A stretch of 64,000 nt of DNA from contig NC_087063.1 of the NCBI RefSeq assembly GCF_963678635.1, positions 4,438,580-4,502,579 on the forward strand. Direction: 5' to 3'. Position 1 is the first letter of the stretch; each line of letters starts with the position of its first letter. Under the pieces are notes generated by a model. It was not told the origin of the DNA. It saw only the letters and a list, made by a program, of their open reading frames with translations, and made no database searches. This DNA comes from Symsagittifera roscoffensis. Lineage: Eukaryota > Xenacoelomorpha > Acoela > Convolutidae. The translations under genes were made by a program, and so were the position numbers. Below are positions 21,790-34,860 of this stretch, in pieces.

Positions 21790-24700
21790 TGCTTTGAAAA
21801 AATTGAATTTCCCTCATCTTCACTACAGACTTGTGAAATTCAATTTTTTTGGAAAAAAAAATATTTAGGTATTTGAAAAAATCATTAAACACGTCATATC
21901 TTGAAAACTACAAAGATTTGAGCAGTCATATTTGGAGTATTCTCTTGAAAACCGCAAAGATTTGAGCATTCATTTTTGGAGTATTGGGTATTTGTCTGCC
22001 AGAGTATTCTCAGTTTGTCAGGGTTTTCAAACCTTGCCTCCAGATCTGAGTGCTCAAATCTTGTTTGTTTTCCAGAAATGACGTTTTTTGTCGTTTTTTC
22101 AATAAAAAACCGAAAATTTAAATTAAACCTCTCGTTTCAAAATCTGAAATTCCTAGCCTGTAGTTGGGGGCTGTCAGAAGAATCTCAGGGGTGGCGAATT
22201 ATGATTCCAATTAGGAATGCCCATTTCCAGGCCACGAGATACGACGATTTTTGTGATTTATTAGAAATTTTCAGACAACTCAAATTACAAAAAAGTTGAC
22301 AAAATTGAAATTCCCAATCCTGCAGTTGTGTGCAGCCAGAGTACTGTCAAGGTTTGTGTATATTGCGTTCAAATAAGTCTGCTCAATTCCTAGATATTAG
22401 AAAGTTATCTTGCTTATTAGCGTGCTCGAAAGAAACTAACTATTCGCAAATCTTTCAGGTTATTTTTCTTCTTTTTTGTTTACTCAATAGCGTGGGTTTT
22501 TATGAGTTGTTAAAAATTCGAAGCAACGGAGGTTCAACTTTGCGATGGATTGATTCCTTGAGAAGAATTCTAAATATATTAAGGTTCTTCTGCTGAAAAG
22601 GCTGCTCGAAAAATTCCAGTCTAAGCGGACAGATTCAAACTAATAAACAAGCTGAAATTCATCTGTTTTTGCTAAATAGCTTGTTCAAAAATTTTCCGCT
22701 GCTGGATAAGAGGTATGAAAACTTTTGTGGTTGTTGAAAGTTTCATTGCTCAATAGCCTTCTCGAAAAATCATTAAATTAATTGCGATGCAATTCAAGTT
22801 ATGAAGAGTCTTTTCAATGCTAAAATGCGGGCTTCACTATCTCGCCTTGTTTAAGCTTTTTCAACGTATTTTTTGCATGTTTAACAGAAGAATTTTTTGC
22901 ACGTTCAAGCTATATCGTATATTACAATGGTTAAGATCTTCTTTCAGTTTAAATTCAATGTTTATTTCATGAAGTTTGAAATTAGCAATTCAATAGTCAG
23001 ATATTGTCAGAGTTATACCAGGTGTTGCGATTCTGGCCTCCATATATGAATAAGCAAATCTTTTTAGTATACCAGATACGGCAATTTTCGAGAAAAATTT
23101 CTAGAACCTTAAATTTTAAAAATTTTCGCATTTTGTTAAATTCTCACCCTGTAGTTGGGTGCTGTGAGGGTACTCTCAGAAATTGCGAATCTTGCCTTCA
23201 ATACTTATTTCTCAAATCCTGAAGCTATCGAGATATGACTTTTTATGATTTTTTCAAAAGTTTTCAAAACAACTTAGGTTTTAAAAAATTCCAAACCTTT
23301 GTGAAGATCTCAATCCTTTTGTTCGAAACTTTGAGGCTACTCTCAGGGAATGCGAATCTTGACTCCAATTATGACTGCTCAAATCTTTAGTTTTCAAGAT
23401 ATGACGTGTTTAATGATTTTTTCAAAAAACTTAAATATTTTTTTTCCTAAAAAATTGAATTTCCCAAGTCTGTAGTGGGGTCTGCCAGAGTATTCTCAGT
23501 TTGTCAGGGTTTTCCAACCTTGCCTCCAGATCTGAGTGCTCAAATCTTGTTTGTTTTCCAGAAATGACGTTTTTTGTCGTTTTTTCAATAAAAAACCGAA
23601 AATTTAAATTAAACCTCTCGTTTCAAAATCTGAAATTCCTAGCCTGTAGTTGGGGGCTGTCAGAAGAATCTCAGGGGTGGCGAATTATGATTCCAATTAG
23701 GAATGCCCATTTCCAGGCCACGAGATACGACGATTTTTGTGATTTATTAGAAATTTTCAGACAACTCAAATTACAAAAAAGTTGACAAAATTGAAATTCC
23801 CAATCCTGCAGTTGTGTGCAGCCAGAGTACTGTCAAGGTTTGTGTATATTGCGTTCAAATAAGTCTGCTCAATTCCTAGATATTAGAAAGTTATCTTGCT
23901 TATTAGCGTGCTCGAAAGAAACTAACTATTCGCAAATCTTTCAGGTTATTTTTCTTCTTTTTTGTTTACTCAATAGCGTGGGTTTTTATGAGTTGTTAAA
24001 AATTCGAAGCAACGGAGGTTCAACTTTGCGATGGATTGATTCCTTGAGAAGAATTCTAAATATATTAAGGTTCTTCTGCTGAAAAGGCTGCTCGAAAAAT
24101 TCCAGTCTAAGCGGACAGATTCAAACTAATAAACAAGCTGAAATTCATCTGTTTTTGCTAAATAGCTTGTTCAAAAATTTTCCGCTGCTGGATAAGAGGT
24201 ATGAAAACTTTTGTGGTTGTTGAAAGTTTCATTGCTCAATAGCCTTCTCGAAAAATCATTAAATTAATTGCGATGCAATTCAAGTTATGAAGAGTCTTTT
24301 CAATGCTAAAATGCGGGCTTCACTATCTCGCCTTGTTTAAGCTTTTTCAACGTATTTTTTGCATGTTTAACAGAAGAATTTTTTGCACGTTCAAGCTATA
24401 TCGTATATTACAATGGTTAAGATCTTCTTTCAGTTTAAATTCAATGTTTATTTCATGAAGTTTGAAATTAGCAATTCAATAGTCAGATATTGTCAGAGTT
24501 ATACCAGGTGTTGCGATTCTGGCCTCCATATATGAATAAGCAAATCTTTTTAGTATACCAGATACGGCAATTTTCGAGAAAAATTTCTAGAACCTTAAAT
24601 TTTAAAAATTTTCGCATTTTGTTAAATTCTCACCCTGTAGTTGGGTGCTGTGAGGGTACTCTCAGAAATTGCGAATCTTGCCTTCAATACTTATTTCTCA

Positions 24701-25750
24701 AATCCTGAAGCTATCGAGATATGACTTTTTATGATTTTTTCAAAAGTTTTCAAAACAACTTAGGTTTTAAAAAATTCCAAACCTTTGTGAAGATCTCAAT
24801 CCTTTTGTTCGAAACTTTGAGGCTACTCTCAGGGAATGCGAATCTTGACTCCAATTATGACTGCTCAAATCTTTAGTTTTCAAGATATGACGTGTTTAAT
24901 GATTTTTTCAAAAAACTTAAATATTTTTTTTCCTAAAAAATTGAATTTCCCAAGTCTGTAGTGGGGTCTGCCAGAGTATTCTCAGTTTGTCAGGGTTTTC
25001 CAACCTTGCCTCCAGATCTGAGTGCTCAAATCTTGTTTGTTTTCCAGAAATGACGTTTTTTGTCGTTTTTTCAATAAAAAACCGAAAATTTAAATTAAAC
25101 CTCTCGTTTCAAAATCTGAAATTCCTAGCCTGTAGTTGGGGGCTGTCAGAAGAATCTCAGGGGTGGCGAATTATGATTCCAATTAGGAATGCCCATTTCC
25201 AGGCCACGAGATACGACGATTTTTGTGATTTATTAGAAATTTTCAGACAACTCAAATTACAAAATAGTTGACAAAATTGAAATTCCCAATCCTGCAGTTG
25301 TGTGCAGCCAGAGTACTGTCAAGGTTTGTGTATATTGCCTCCAAATAAGTCTGCTCAATTCTTGGTAATTTTTGAGGTACGACTTTTTTCTGGTTTTCAA
25401 AAAAATATATATCCTTTTTTTTAAAAAACAATTCAAGTTTGAAGTTTCTCAAAATTGAAAGAGTTCTCTCAGGAGTTCCAATCTTGCATTCAAATGCGAT
25501 GCTCAATTGCTTTTAGTTTCTAAGATTGACGTTTCTTAGTTCATTGTAACTTTTTTCAAAGTACCTAAATAAAACTTTACAAAATTTTATGGTTTTCAAA
25601 GATTGTATTAAAAAATTTGAATAAAAACTTTGCAATATTTGTAATTACGAACCCTGTAATTTGGTGCTGTCAGAGTACACTGAAAGAATGAAGATCTTCT
25701 TATAAAAAATATTGGGTTTTTATGATTCATTAAAATTTCCAAGCACCGGA
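21790..25750. repeat. Second repeat family (B) with 1,486-bp composite repeat
   Basis: Units of about 130-175 bp carry TGTAGTTGGGTGCTGTCAGA, CTCTCAGGGAATGCGAATCT and GCTCAAATCTTTAGTTTTC, unlike the 83-bp family. The composite repeat (period 1,486 bp, for example CAGAGTATTCTCAGTTTGTC at about 21991, 23477 and 24963) includes both B units and a stretch of ordinary 83-bp monomers. There are two full copies and one partial. Clear 83-bp monomers return after about 25760. Confidence 0.85.
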
Positions 25751-26199
25751 GGTGCGTTACACGCTATTTTGACGTATTTCAAAGTTTTCGTTGCTTAATA
25801 GCTTGCTCGAAAAAAGTTTGAACTGTTGGCGAAACGTTCAGGCTATGAAAAAAACATGATTTGATTCTGAGATTCACTGCTGAATAGCTTACTTGATTTT
25901 TTTGCTAATTGATTGAAGTTTTTCTTTCCATTAGCTCGCTGGGAAAAGTTTTATTTTCAGTGAACAGATTCAAATTTTTAAAGCAAGTTGAAAAACATAC
26001 GTTTTTGCTGAACATCTTGCTAAAAACTTCATCTTTTCGCAAGCTGACAAACGCCATGAAAAAATTGAAATTTTGCAAAGTTTCATGGCTTATTTGACTG
26101 CTCGAAAGAAAAACTATTTTTTTTTCCTGAATCGTTCTGGCTATGAAGACAAATTGAAATGTGTCTCAGTTTCAGTACTCAATATTTTGCTTGGTCGAT

Positions 26200-29100
26200 T
26201 TTAAATTCTGCGAATGGATTGAAGCTTTGTAAACAACTCTAAATGTTTAATGTTTTTCTGCTCAATAGCTTGCTCCAAAAAGTTCTTAGCGAACATATTC
26301 ATCTGTTTTTGCTCAACACTTTGTATAAACAATCTTCATCTTTTCGCTAATCGATAAACGCTCTGAAGATTTCTGGGATAATTCAAGGTTCTGTTGCTCA
26401 ATAGCCTTCTCGGAAAAAAAACTGAATTAATCGAGAGCTATTATTATTAGCTTATTTGATTATTTTTTTGCGATGTGATTGAAGCTCTGAAAACAAATTA
26501 AAATTTTTCATACTTTTTCTGCTCAATAGCTTGCTGGAAAAAATATTAGTTTCCTTGAACAGATTCAAATTTTTAAAGCATGTTGAAAATAATGCGTTTT
26601 TCTGCACAGCTTGCTAAAAACTTCATCTTTTCGCAAACTGATTAACACTAAAATACAATTTAGATTTTGCAAAGTTTCCTTGCTTATTTTTCTGCTCGAA
26701 AACAAAACTTTTTGCGAGTCGCTTAGGCTTTGACAATATTTTGAAATAATTCTCAGTATCACTACTCAATAGTTTGCGTGAATAATCTTAACTTTTGCGA
26801 ATGGATTGAAGTTTTGAAAACAACTCTTTTTGATTCAATTTTTTTATCAATAGCCTCGAAAAACTTAGTTTTAGCGAACAGATTGAAGCTAATAAAACAA
26901 GCTGAATTTCATCTCTGTTTTCGCTCAACAGCTTGTTTGAAATTATTTTTATTCGCTAACCGATAACTCTGAAAACTTGCGATAATTCAACGTTTCAATG
27001 CCCAGTGGCATTGTCGAAAAGAAACTAAATTTATCGGGAACCACTTCAAGTTATGAATTCAATGTGAATTACTTCAGAAGTTTCCTCGCCTGTCAACCTA
27101 CTCGAAAAGTTTCAAATAAAGGCGAATCGTTCAGGCTAGGAAAGCAACATAAAATGATTCTGATTTTCAGTGCTTATTGGCTAATTTGATCGTTTCTGCG
27201 AATTGATTGAAGCTATGAAAACAAATTAAAGTGTTTCGAAATTTTTCTGCTCAATAGCTTGCTGGAAAAAAATTAGTTTCAGCAAATAGGTTCTTTTAAA
27301 GCAAATTGAAATTTTTGCGTTCTTACTTATCAGCTTGCTGAAAACTTTTTTTTGCCAACTGACTAACACCATGAATACAAAGTTAGATTTTGAAAAACTT
27401 AATTGCTCATTTCCCTGCTCGAAATGAAATAACTTTTCTCCAATGGTTTAGGCTTTGACAACTCCTTGAAATAATCTCAGTATCACTAGTCAGTAGGGTG
27501 CATGAATAATCTTAACTTTTGCCAATGGATTGAAGGTTTGAAAACAACTTGAAATGATTCTCAGTATCACTACTCAATATCGTGCATGAATAATCTTATT
27601 TTTTTTTTGCGAATGCATTGAAGCTCTGAGAACAACCCTGAATAATTCAAATTTTATGTGCTCAATAGCCTGCTCGAAAAGTATAGTTTTAGCTAACATA
27701 TTCACGCTAATAAAACAAGCTGAAATTCATATTTGTTTTTGCTCAGCTACTGGTTTGAAAATTTTTTATCTTCGTTAATCGATACGCGCTATGAAAACGT
27801 TTGCGATAATTCAACGTTTCAATGTCCATTAGCCTTCTCGAAAAAAAACTAAACTAATCGAGATTCAATTCAAGTTATGATTTCAGTCTGAAATGTGAAA
27901 TTTTTCATACTTTTTCTGCTCAATAGCTTGCTTGAAAAAAATATTAGTTTCCTTGAACAGATTCAAATTTCTGGGATAATTCAAGGTTCTGTTGCTCAAT
28001 AGCCTTCTCGGAAAAAAAACTGAATTAATCGAGAGCTATTATTATTAGCTTATTTGATTATTTTTTTGCGATGTGATTGAAGCTCTGAAAACAAATTAAA
28101 ATTTTTCATACTTTTTCTGCTCAATAGCTTGCTGGAAAAAATATTAGTTTCCTTGAACAGATTCAAATTTTTAAAGCATGTTGAAAATAATGCGTTTTTC
28201 TGCACAGCTTGCTAAAAACTTCATCTTTTCGCAAACTGATTAACACTAAAATACAATTTAGATTTTGCAAAGTTTCCTTGCTTATTTTTCTGCTCGAAAA
28301 CAAAACTTTTTGCGAGTCGCTTAGGCTTTGACAATATTTTGAAATAATTCTCAGTATCACTACTCAATAGTTTGCGTGAATAATCTTAACTTTTGCGAAT
28401 GGATTGAAGTTTTGAAAACAACTCTTTTTGATTCAATTTTTTTATCAATAGCCTCGAAAAACTTAGTTTTAGCGAACAGATTGAAGCTAATAAAACAAGC
28501 TGAATTTCATCTCTGTTTTCGCTCAACAGCTTGTTTGAAATTAATTTTTTTCGCTAACCGATAACTCTGAAAACTTGCGATAATTCAACGTTTCAATGCC
28601 CAGTGGCATTGTCGAAAAGAAACTAAATTTATCGGGAACCACTTCAAGTTATGAATTCAATGTGAATTACTTCAGAAGTTTCCTCGCCTATCAACCTACT
28701 CGAAAAGTTTCAAATAAAGGCGAATCGTTCAGGCTAGGAAAGCAACATAAAATGATTCTGATTTTCAGTGCTTATTGGCTAATTTGATCGTTTCTGCGAA
28801 TTGATTGAAGCTATGAAAACAAATTAAAGTGTTTCGAAATTTTTCTGCTCAATAGCTTGCTGGAAAAAAATTAGTTTCAGCAAATAGGTTCTTTTAAAGC
28901 AAATTGAAATTTTTGCGTTCTTACTTATCAGCTTGCTGAAAACTTTTTTTTTGCAAACTGACTAACACCATGAATACAAAGTTAGATTTTGAAAAACTTA
29001 ATTGCTCATTTCCCTGCTCGAAATGAAATAACTTTTCTCCAATGGTTTAGGCTTTGACAACACCTTGAAATAATCTCAGTATCACTAGTCAGTAGGGTGC

Positions 29101-30960
29101 ATGAATAATCTTAACTTTTGCCAATGGATTGAAGGTTTGAAAACAACTTGAAATAATTCTCAGTATCACTACTCAATATCGTGCATGAATAATCTTATTT
29201 TTTTTTTTGCGATTGCATTGAAGCTCTGAGAACAACCCTAAATAATTCAAATTTTATGTGCTCAATAGCCTGCTCGAAAAGTATAGTTTTAGCTAACATA
29301 TTCACGCTAATAAAACAAGCTGAAATTCATATTTGTTTTTGCTCAGCTACTGGTTTGAAAATTTTTTATCTTCGTTAATCGATACGCGCTATGAAAACGT
29401 TTGCGATAATTCAACGTTTCAATGTCCATTAGCCTTCTCGAAAAAAAACTAAACTAATCGAGATTCAATTCAAGTTATGATTTCTGTCTGAAATGTTGAA
29501 ATTTTTCATACTTTTTCTGCTCAATAGCTTGCTGGAAAAAATATTAGTTTCCTTGAACAGATTCAAATTTTTAAAGCATGTTGAAAATAATGCGTTTTTC
29601 TGCACAGCTTGCTAAAAACTTCATCTTTTCGCAAACTGATTAACACTAAAATACAATTTAGATTTTGCAAAGTTTCCTTGCTTATTTTTCTGCTCGAAAA
29701 CAAAACTTTTTGCGAGTCGCTTAGGCTTTGACAATATTTTGAAATAATTCTCAGTATCACTACTCAATAGTTTGCGTGAATAATCTTAACTTTTGCGAAT
29801 GGATTGAAGTTTTAAAAACAACTCTTATTGATTCAATTTTTTTATCAATAGCCTCGAAAAACTTAATTTTAGCGAACAGATTGAAGCTAATAAAACAAGC
29901 TGAATTTCATCTCTGTTTTCGCTCAACAGCTTGTTTGAAATTATTTTCATTCGCTAACCGATAACTCTGAAAACTTGCGATAATTCAACGTTTCAATGCA
30001 AGGTGGCATTGTCGAAAAGAAACTAAATTTATCGGGAACCAATTCAAGTTATGAATTCAATATGAATTATTTCAGAAGTTTCCTCGCCTAACAACCTACT
30101 CGAAAAGTTTCAAATAAAGGCGAATCGTTCAGGCTAGGAAAGCAACATGAAATGATTCTGATTTTCAGTGCTTATTGGCTAATTTGATCGTTTCTGCGAA
30201 TTGATTGAAGCTATGAAAACAAATTAAAGTGTTTCGAAATTTTTCTGCTCAATAGCTTGCTGGAAAAAAATTAGTTTCAGCAAATAGGTTCTTTTAAAGC
30301 AAATTGAAATTTTTGCGTTCTTACTTATCAGCTTGCTGAAAACTTTTTTTGCAAACTGACTAACACCATGAATACAAAGTTAGATTTTGAAAAACTTAAT
30401 TGCTCATTTCCCTGCTCGAAATAAAATCACTTTTCTCCAATGGTTTAGGCTTTGACAACACCTTGAAATAATCTCAGTATCACTAGTCAGTAGGGTGCAT
30501 GATTAATCTTAACTTTTGCCAATGGATTGAAGGTTTGAAAACAACTTGAAATAATTCTCAGTATCACTATTCAATATCGTGCATGAATAATCTTATTTTT
30601 TTTGCGAATGGATTGAAGCTCTGAGAGCAACACTAAGTAATTCAAATTTTATGTGCTCAATAGCCTGCTCGAAAAAGTATAGTTTTAGCTAACATATTCA
30701 CGCTAATAAAACAAGCTGAAATTCATGTGTTTTTGCTCAGCTACTGGTTTGAAAGTTTTTTATCTTCGTTAATCGATACGCGCTATGAAAACTTTTGCGA
30801 TAATTCAACGTTTCAATGTCCATTAGCCTTCTCGAAAAAACTAAACAAATCGAGAATCAATTCAAGTTATGATTTCAGTCAGAAATGTTTCAAAAGTTTC
30901 CTTGCTCAATAATCTACTGGAAAAAAATTAAACTAATGGCGAATCGTTCAGGCAATGAAA
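26200..30960. repeat. 1.4-1.6 kb higher-order repeats, three copies
   Basis: The block whose minus-strand frame starts at 26762 recurs at 28360 and 29760 (spacings 1598 and 1400 bp). The monomer order matches the nine-type cycle. The first spacing is longer because part of the unit was duplicated again near 27900-28160. Confidence 0.85.
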
Positions 30961-33900
30961 ACAACCTATTCTCAGTAATAATTCTCAGTATCACTGCTCA
31001 ATAGCTTGTTTGAATAATCTCGTTTTTGCTAATGGATTGAAGCTTTGAAAACAACTCTAAATAAATTGATTTTTTTCTGCTCAATAGCTTCTAGAAAAAG
31101 TCTTAGCGAACATATTTAAACTGGTATAACCAGCTGACATTCATCTGTGTTTTTGCTCTACAGCTTCTTTAAAAAACTAATCCTTTTGCCAATCGTTAAA
31201 AGTTTTTGGGATAATTCATCGTTTCATCGCTCAATAGACTTTTCGAATCAAAATTAATTAATCAAGAACTTATAAATTGAGATATTGCAAAGTTTCATTG
31301 CTTATTTGACTGCTGGAAAAAAGCTAACCTTTTCATGAATCGTTCCGGCTATGACAGCAACTTGAAATTTTTCTCAGTTTCACTACTCAATTGCTTGCTT
31401 GAATAATCATAATTTTTGCGATGGGTTGAAGCTTTGAAAACAACTCTATATAATTCAAAGTTATTCTGCTCAATAGCTTGCTCGAAAAAATTCAGTTCTA
31501 GCGAACAGATTCAAGCTAATATAAAAAAGCTGAAATTCATCTGTGATTTTTGACGGTGTTCAGATTTTTTCGCCTGAAAAATTGCCTAGAAGATCTCAAT
31601 TTGTTCCGTGAATCGGTTAATGCAATGGAGACTTTGCTATATTTTTTGAATTTTCATTGCTTCAATAGCTTGCTAGGAAATTGTTGAACTTGTGTGGATT
31701 GATATGTATTATAGTGTAGCTTCAATTTTTTTGAGTGTCAGCGCTGATTCGGCTTGTCTGAAATAACTGGAAACTTTTTGTGGACCGATTCGCCGTTTTG
31801 AATGACTTGACATGCTGGAAAGTTTCCTCGCGTCCACAGTTTTCCTTGCGTCCAAAAACTTTTGATTTTTGCGGATTGATAATCAAAAGTTCACCTCAGC
31901 TCAGCACAGAGCCCAATCATTAAGTTTAGACAATAAATTTTTTAAACCCGACAAGAATTTTCTGATTCTGGAAATTCTCAGCCAAGATCTAATTGCATCA
32001 AAATCAAAGCAAAGTTTCATCGTTTCTTTAGCTCGTTTAGAAATTTTTAAAGTTTGCGGATTGATTTACGCTCAAATTAAACTTCGAATAGATCAAAATA
32101 ATCAATGCTTGATTGGCTTGCTTTGGAAAGATGATATTTTCAGGCTTCGTCTCCTGAAGAGTTTGCTTAGAAAAATTTTTTTGTGACCCGATTTGCGCTA
32201 TGAAATTGCTTGATGTGTTTCGAATTTTCAGCTATTGACTAGCTTGCTTATAAAAACCTGATTTTTCGTGAACCGATCCAGGCTATAAATAAGCTTTATT
32301 GATTTTTAAAGTTTCAATGTTTGATTCACTTGCTCAGGAAAGTTTTGTTTTATGAATCGGCTCACAAAAAAATAACTTGAATGATTTCCGAAAGTTTTAA
32401 CGCTTAATAAAATTCAATTTTATTGCTAATTGATTCAAAGTAGAAAAAAAAACGGAAAAAGTCGAAAATTTAATTATTTGAGTTTTGGTTCAGAACGGTT
32501 TTTCGAATTCGTTGAAGTTTTTCTCAGTTACCTTATTTGAATGAAAAGTTTACTTCGAAAATGATAATTGATAACGATCCTGTTGATCAGTCGATACGGG
32601 CTTTTTTACTTAATAGCCTGCTGGTAAAAACTTTGTTCTTTAGCGAATCGTGCCGCCCATGAAAACGGCGTGAAATGATCTTTAATTTCAGTGCTCAAAA
32701 GTTTGCATGATTTATTTTTCTCTATTTTGCGAATAGCTTGAAGCTATCAAAGCAACTTGAAACATTTCGAAGCTTTTCTGCTCACCAGCTTGCTTCAAAA
32801 ATTTTAGTTTTGCAAACAGATTAGGGCCTATAAGAGAAGCTAAAATTCTTCTGTGTTTTTGCTCAATAGCTTGTTCAATTTTCAGCGCTGTTAAAATATT
32901 TTGCTGAGTAATCTTCTCGAAAAAAAAACTTTATTTTGAGGCAAATAGGTTCAAGCAATGATAGCATTTTGAAATGCTTCTATCTTTCAATAGTCAAATT
33001 TACACGTGATTTATTTTGCGTTTTTATTGAAACCATGAAAACAGTTTGAACTATTTCGATGTTCTATTGCATTACAGCTGACTTGAAAACCCTAATCTTT
33101 TTGGCGAGTACTTTCAAAACGATTCGGATTATTTGAAAGTTTTGTCGCTTGAGTAGCTTGCGTATATTTTTTTGCGAATTGATTGCTTTCAAATAAAATG
33201 ACCCAGGTCAAAATTTATGCCTTGAAAGCTTGCAAAGAAGAAATAGTTTTTTTCCAGAACCCGTCTTCCCATGAAATAACTGGACATAGTCCGCAGTTTT
33301 ATCGCTTGAATAGCTTGCTACGAGTATTTTTTTTTTCGTGAATGGGTTGACGCAATGTAGTTATTTGAAACTTTCTAAGTTTCATTGCTTCAATAGCTTG
33401 CTAAGAAAGCTTATGAACTTGTGTATTGCTTCTTTTTAGAAGGAACGGATTTGCGCTATTGATTAACTTGAACTGGTTCAAATATGTTACGCATGAGTGC
33501 TTGCTGCAAAAACCTGAAACTTTTTAAGAACCGATTAACGCAATGAAGTTACTTGGCAGTTTTCAAAATTTCATCGCTTCTATAGCTCGTTAAGAAATTT
33601 CTAAAAATTTGCGGTTTGATTTACGCTCAAATTAAACTTCAAATAGATCAAAATACTCAATGCGTGACTGGCTTGCTTTGAAAAGATGATATTTTCAAGC
33701 TTCGTCTCCTGAAGAGTTTGCATAGAAAATTTTTTTTGATCCGATTTGCGCTATGAAATTGCCTGATGTGTTTCAAATTTTCAGCTCTTGACTAGCTTGC
33801 TCAGAAAAATCTGATCTTTCGTGAACCGGTCCACGCTATAAAAAAGTTTTATTTATTTCAAAAGTTTCAATGTTTGAATCACTTGCTCAGGAAAGTTTTG

Positions 33901-34199
33901 TTTTGTGAATCGGCTCACAAAAAAATAACTTGAATGATTTCCGAAAGTTTTAACGCTTAATAAAATTCGATTTTATTGGTAATTGATTCAAAGTAAAAAA
34001 TAAAATGGAAGTCAAAAATTTAATTATTTGAATTTTGTTTCAGAACGGTTTTTCGAATTCGCTGAAGGATTTCTCAGTTACCTTGCTTGAATGAAAAATT
34101 TACTTCGAAAATAATACATGATAACGAGCCTATTTATCAGTCGATACGGGCTTTAATACTTAATAGCCTGCTGAAAAAAACTTTGTTCTTTAGCGAATC

Positions 34200-34860
34200 G
34201 TGCCGCCCATGAAAATGGCTTCAAATGATCTTCAGTTTCAGTGCTCAAAAGTTTGCTTGATTTATTTTACTCTAGTTTGCGAATCACAGAAAACACAACT
34301 TTCCTGAGCAAGTGATTCACTTTCCTGTGCAAGTGATTTAATTATTTGAATTTTGTTTCAGAACGGTTTTTCGAATTCGCTGAAGTATTTCTCAGTTACC
34401 TTGCTTGAATGAAAAGTTTACTTCGAAATTAGTACATGATAACGAGCCTATTTATCAGTCGATACGGGCTTTATTACTTAATAGCCTGCTGAAAAAAACT
34501 TTGTTCTTTAGCGAATCGTGCCGCCCATGAAAATGGCTTCAAATGATCTTCAGTTTCAGTGCTCAAAAGTTTGCTTGATTTATTTTACTCTAGTTTGCGA
34601 ATCACAGAAAACACAACTTTCCTGAGCAAGTGATTCACTTTCCTGTGCAAGTGATTTAATTATTTGAATTTTGTTTCAGAACGGTTTTTCGAATTCGCTG
34701 AAGTATTTCTCAGTTACCTTGCTTGAATGAAAAGTTTACTTCGAAATTAGTACATGATAACGAACCTATTTATCAGTCGATACGAGCTTTATTACTTAAA
34801 TTCTGCTGAAAAAAAAACTTTGTTCTTTAGCGAATCGTGCCGCCCATGAAAATGGCTTGA
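34200..34860. repeat. 318-bp local tandem duplication
   Basis: ACAGAAAACACAACTTTCC recurs at a 318-bp spacing. Within each copy the piece CCTGAGCAAGTGATTCA is an inverted fragment of the unit that reads TGAATCACTTGCTCAGG elsewhere. Confidence 0.75.

Noticed and set aside
22330-24708. Identical 88- and 72-codon frames repeated at 1,486-bp spacing
   Set aside because: Same reason: products of the composite repeat, with no start context or domain.
31869-32186. A 105-codon frame in the array
   Set aside because: It is made of ordinary array units, begins without a recognisable start context, and is broken in the sister copies near 33.6 and 35.3 kb.
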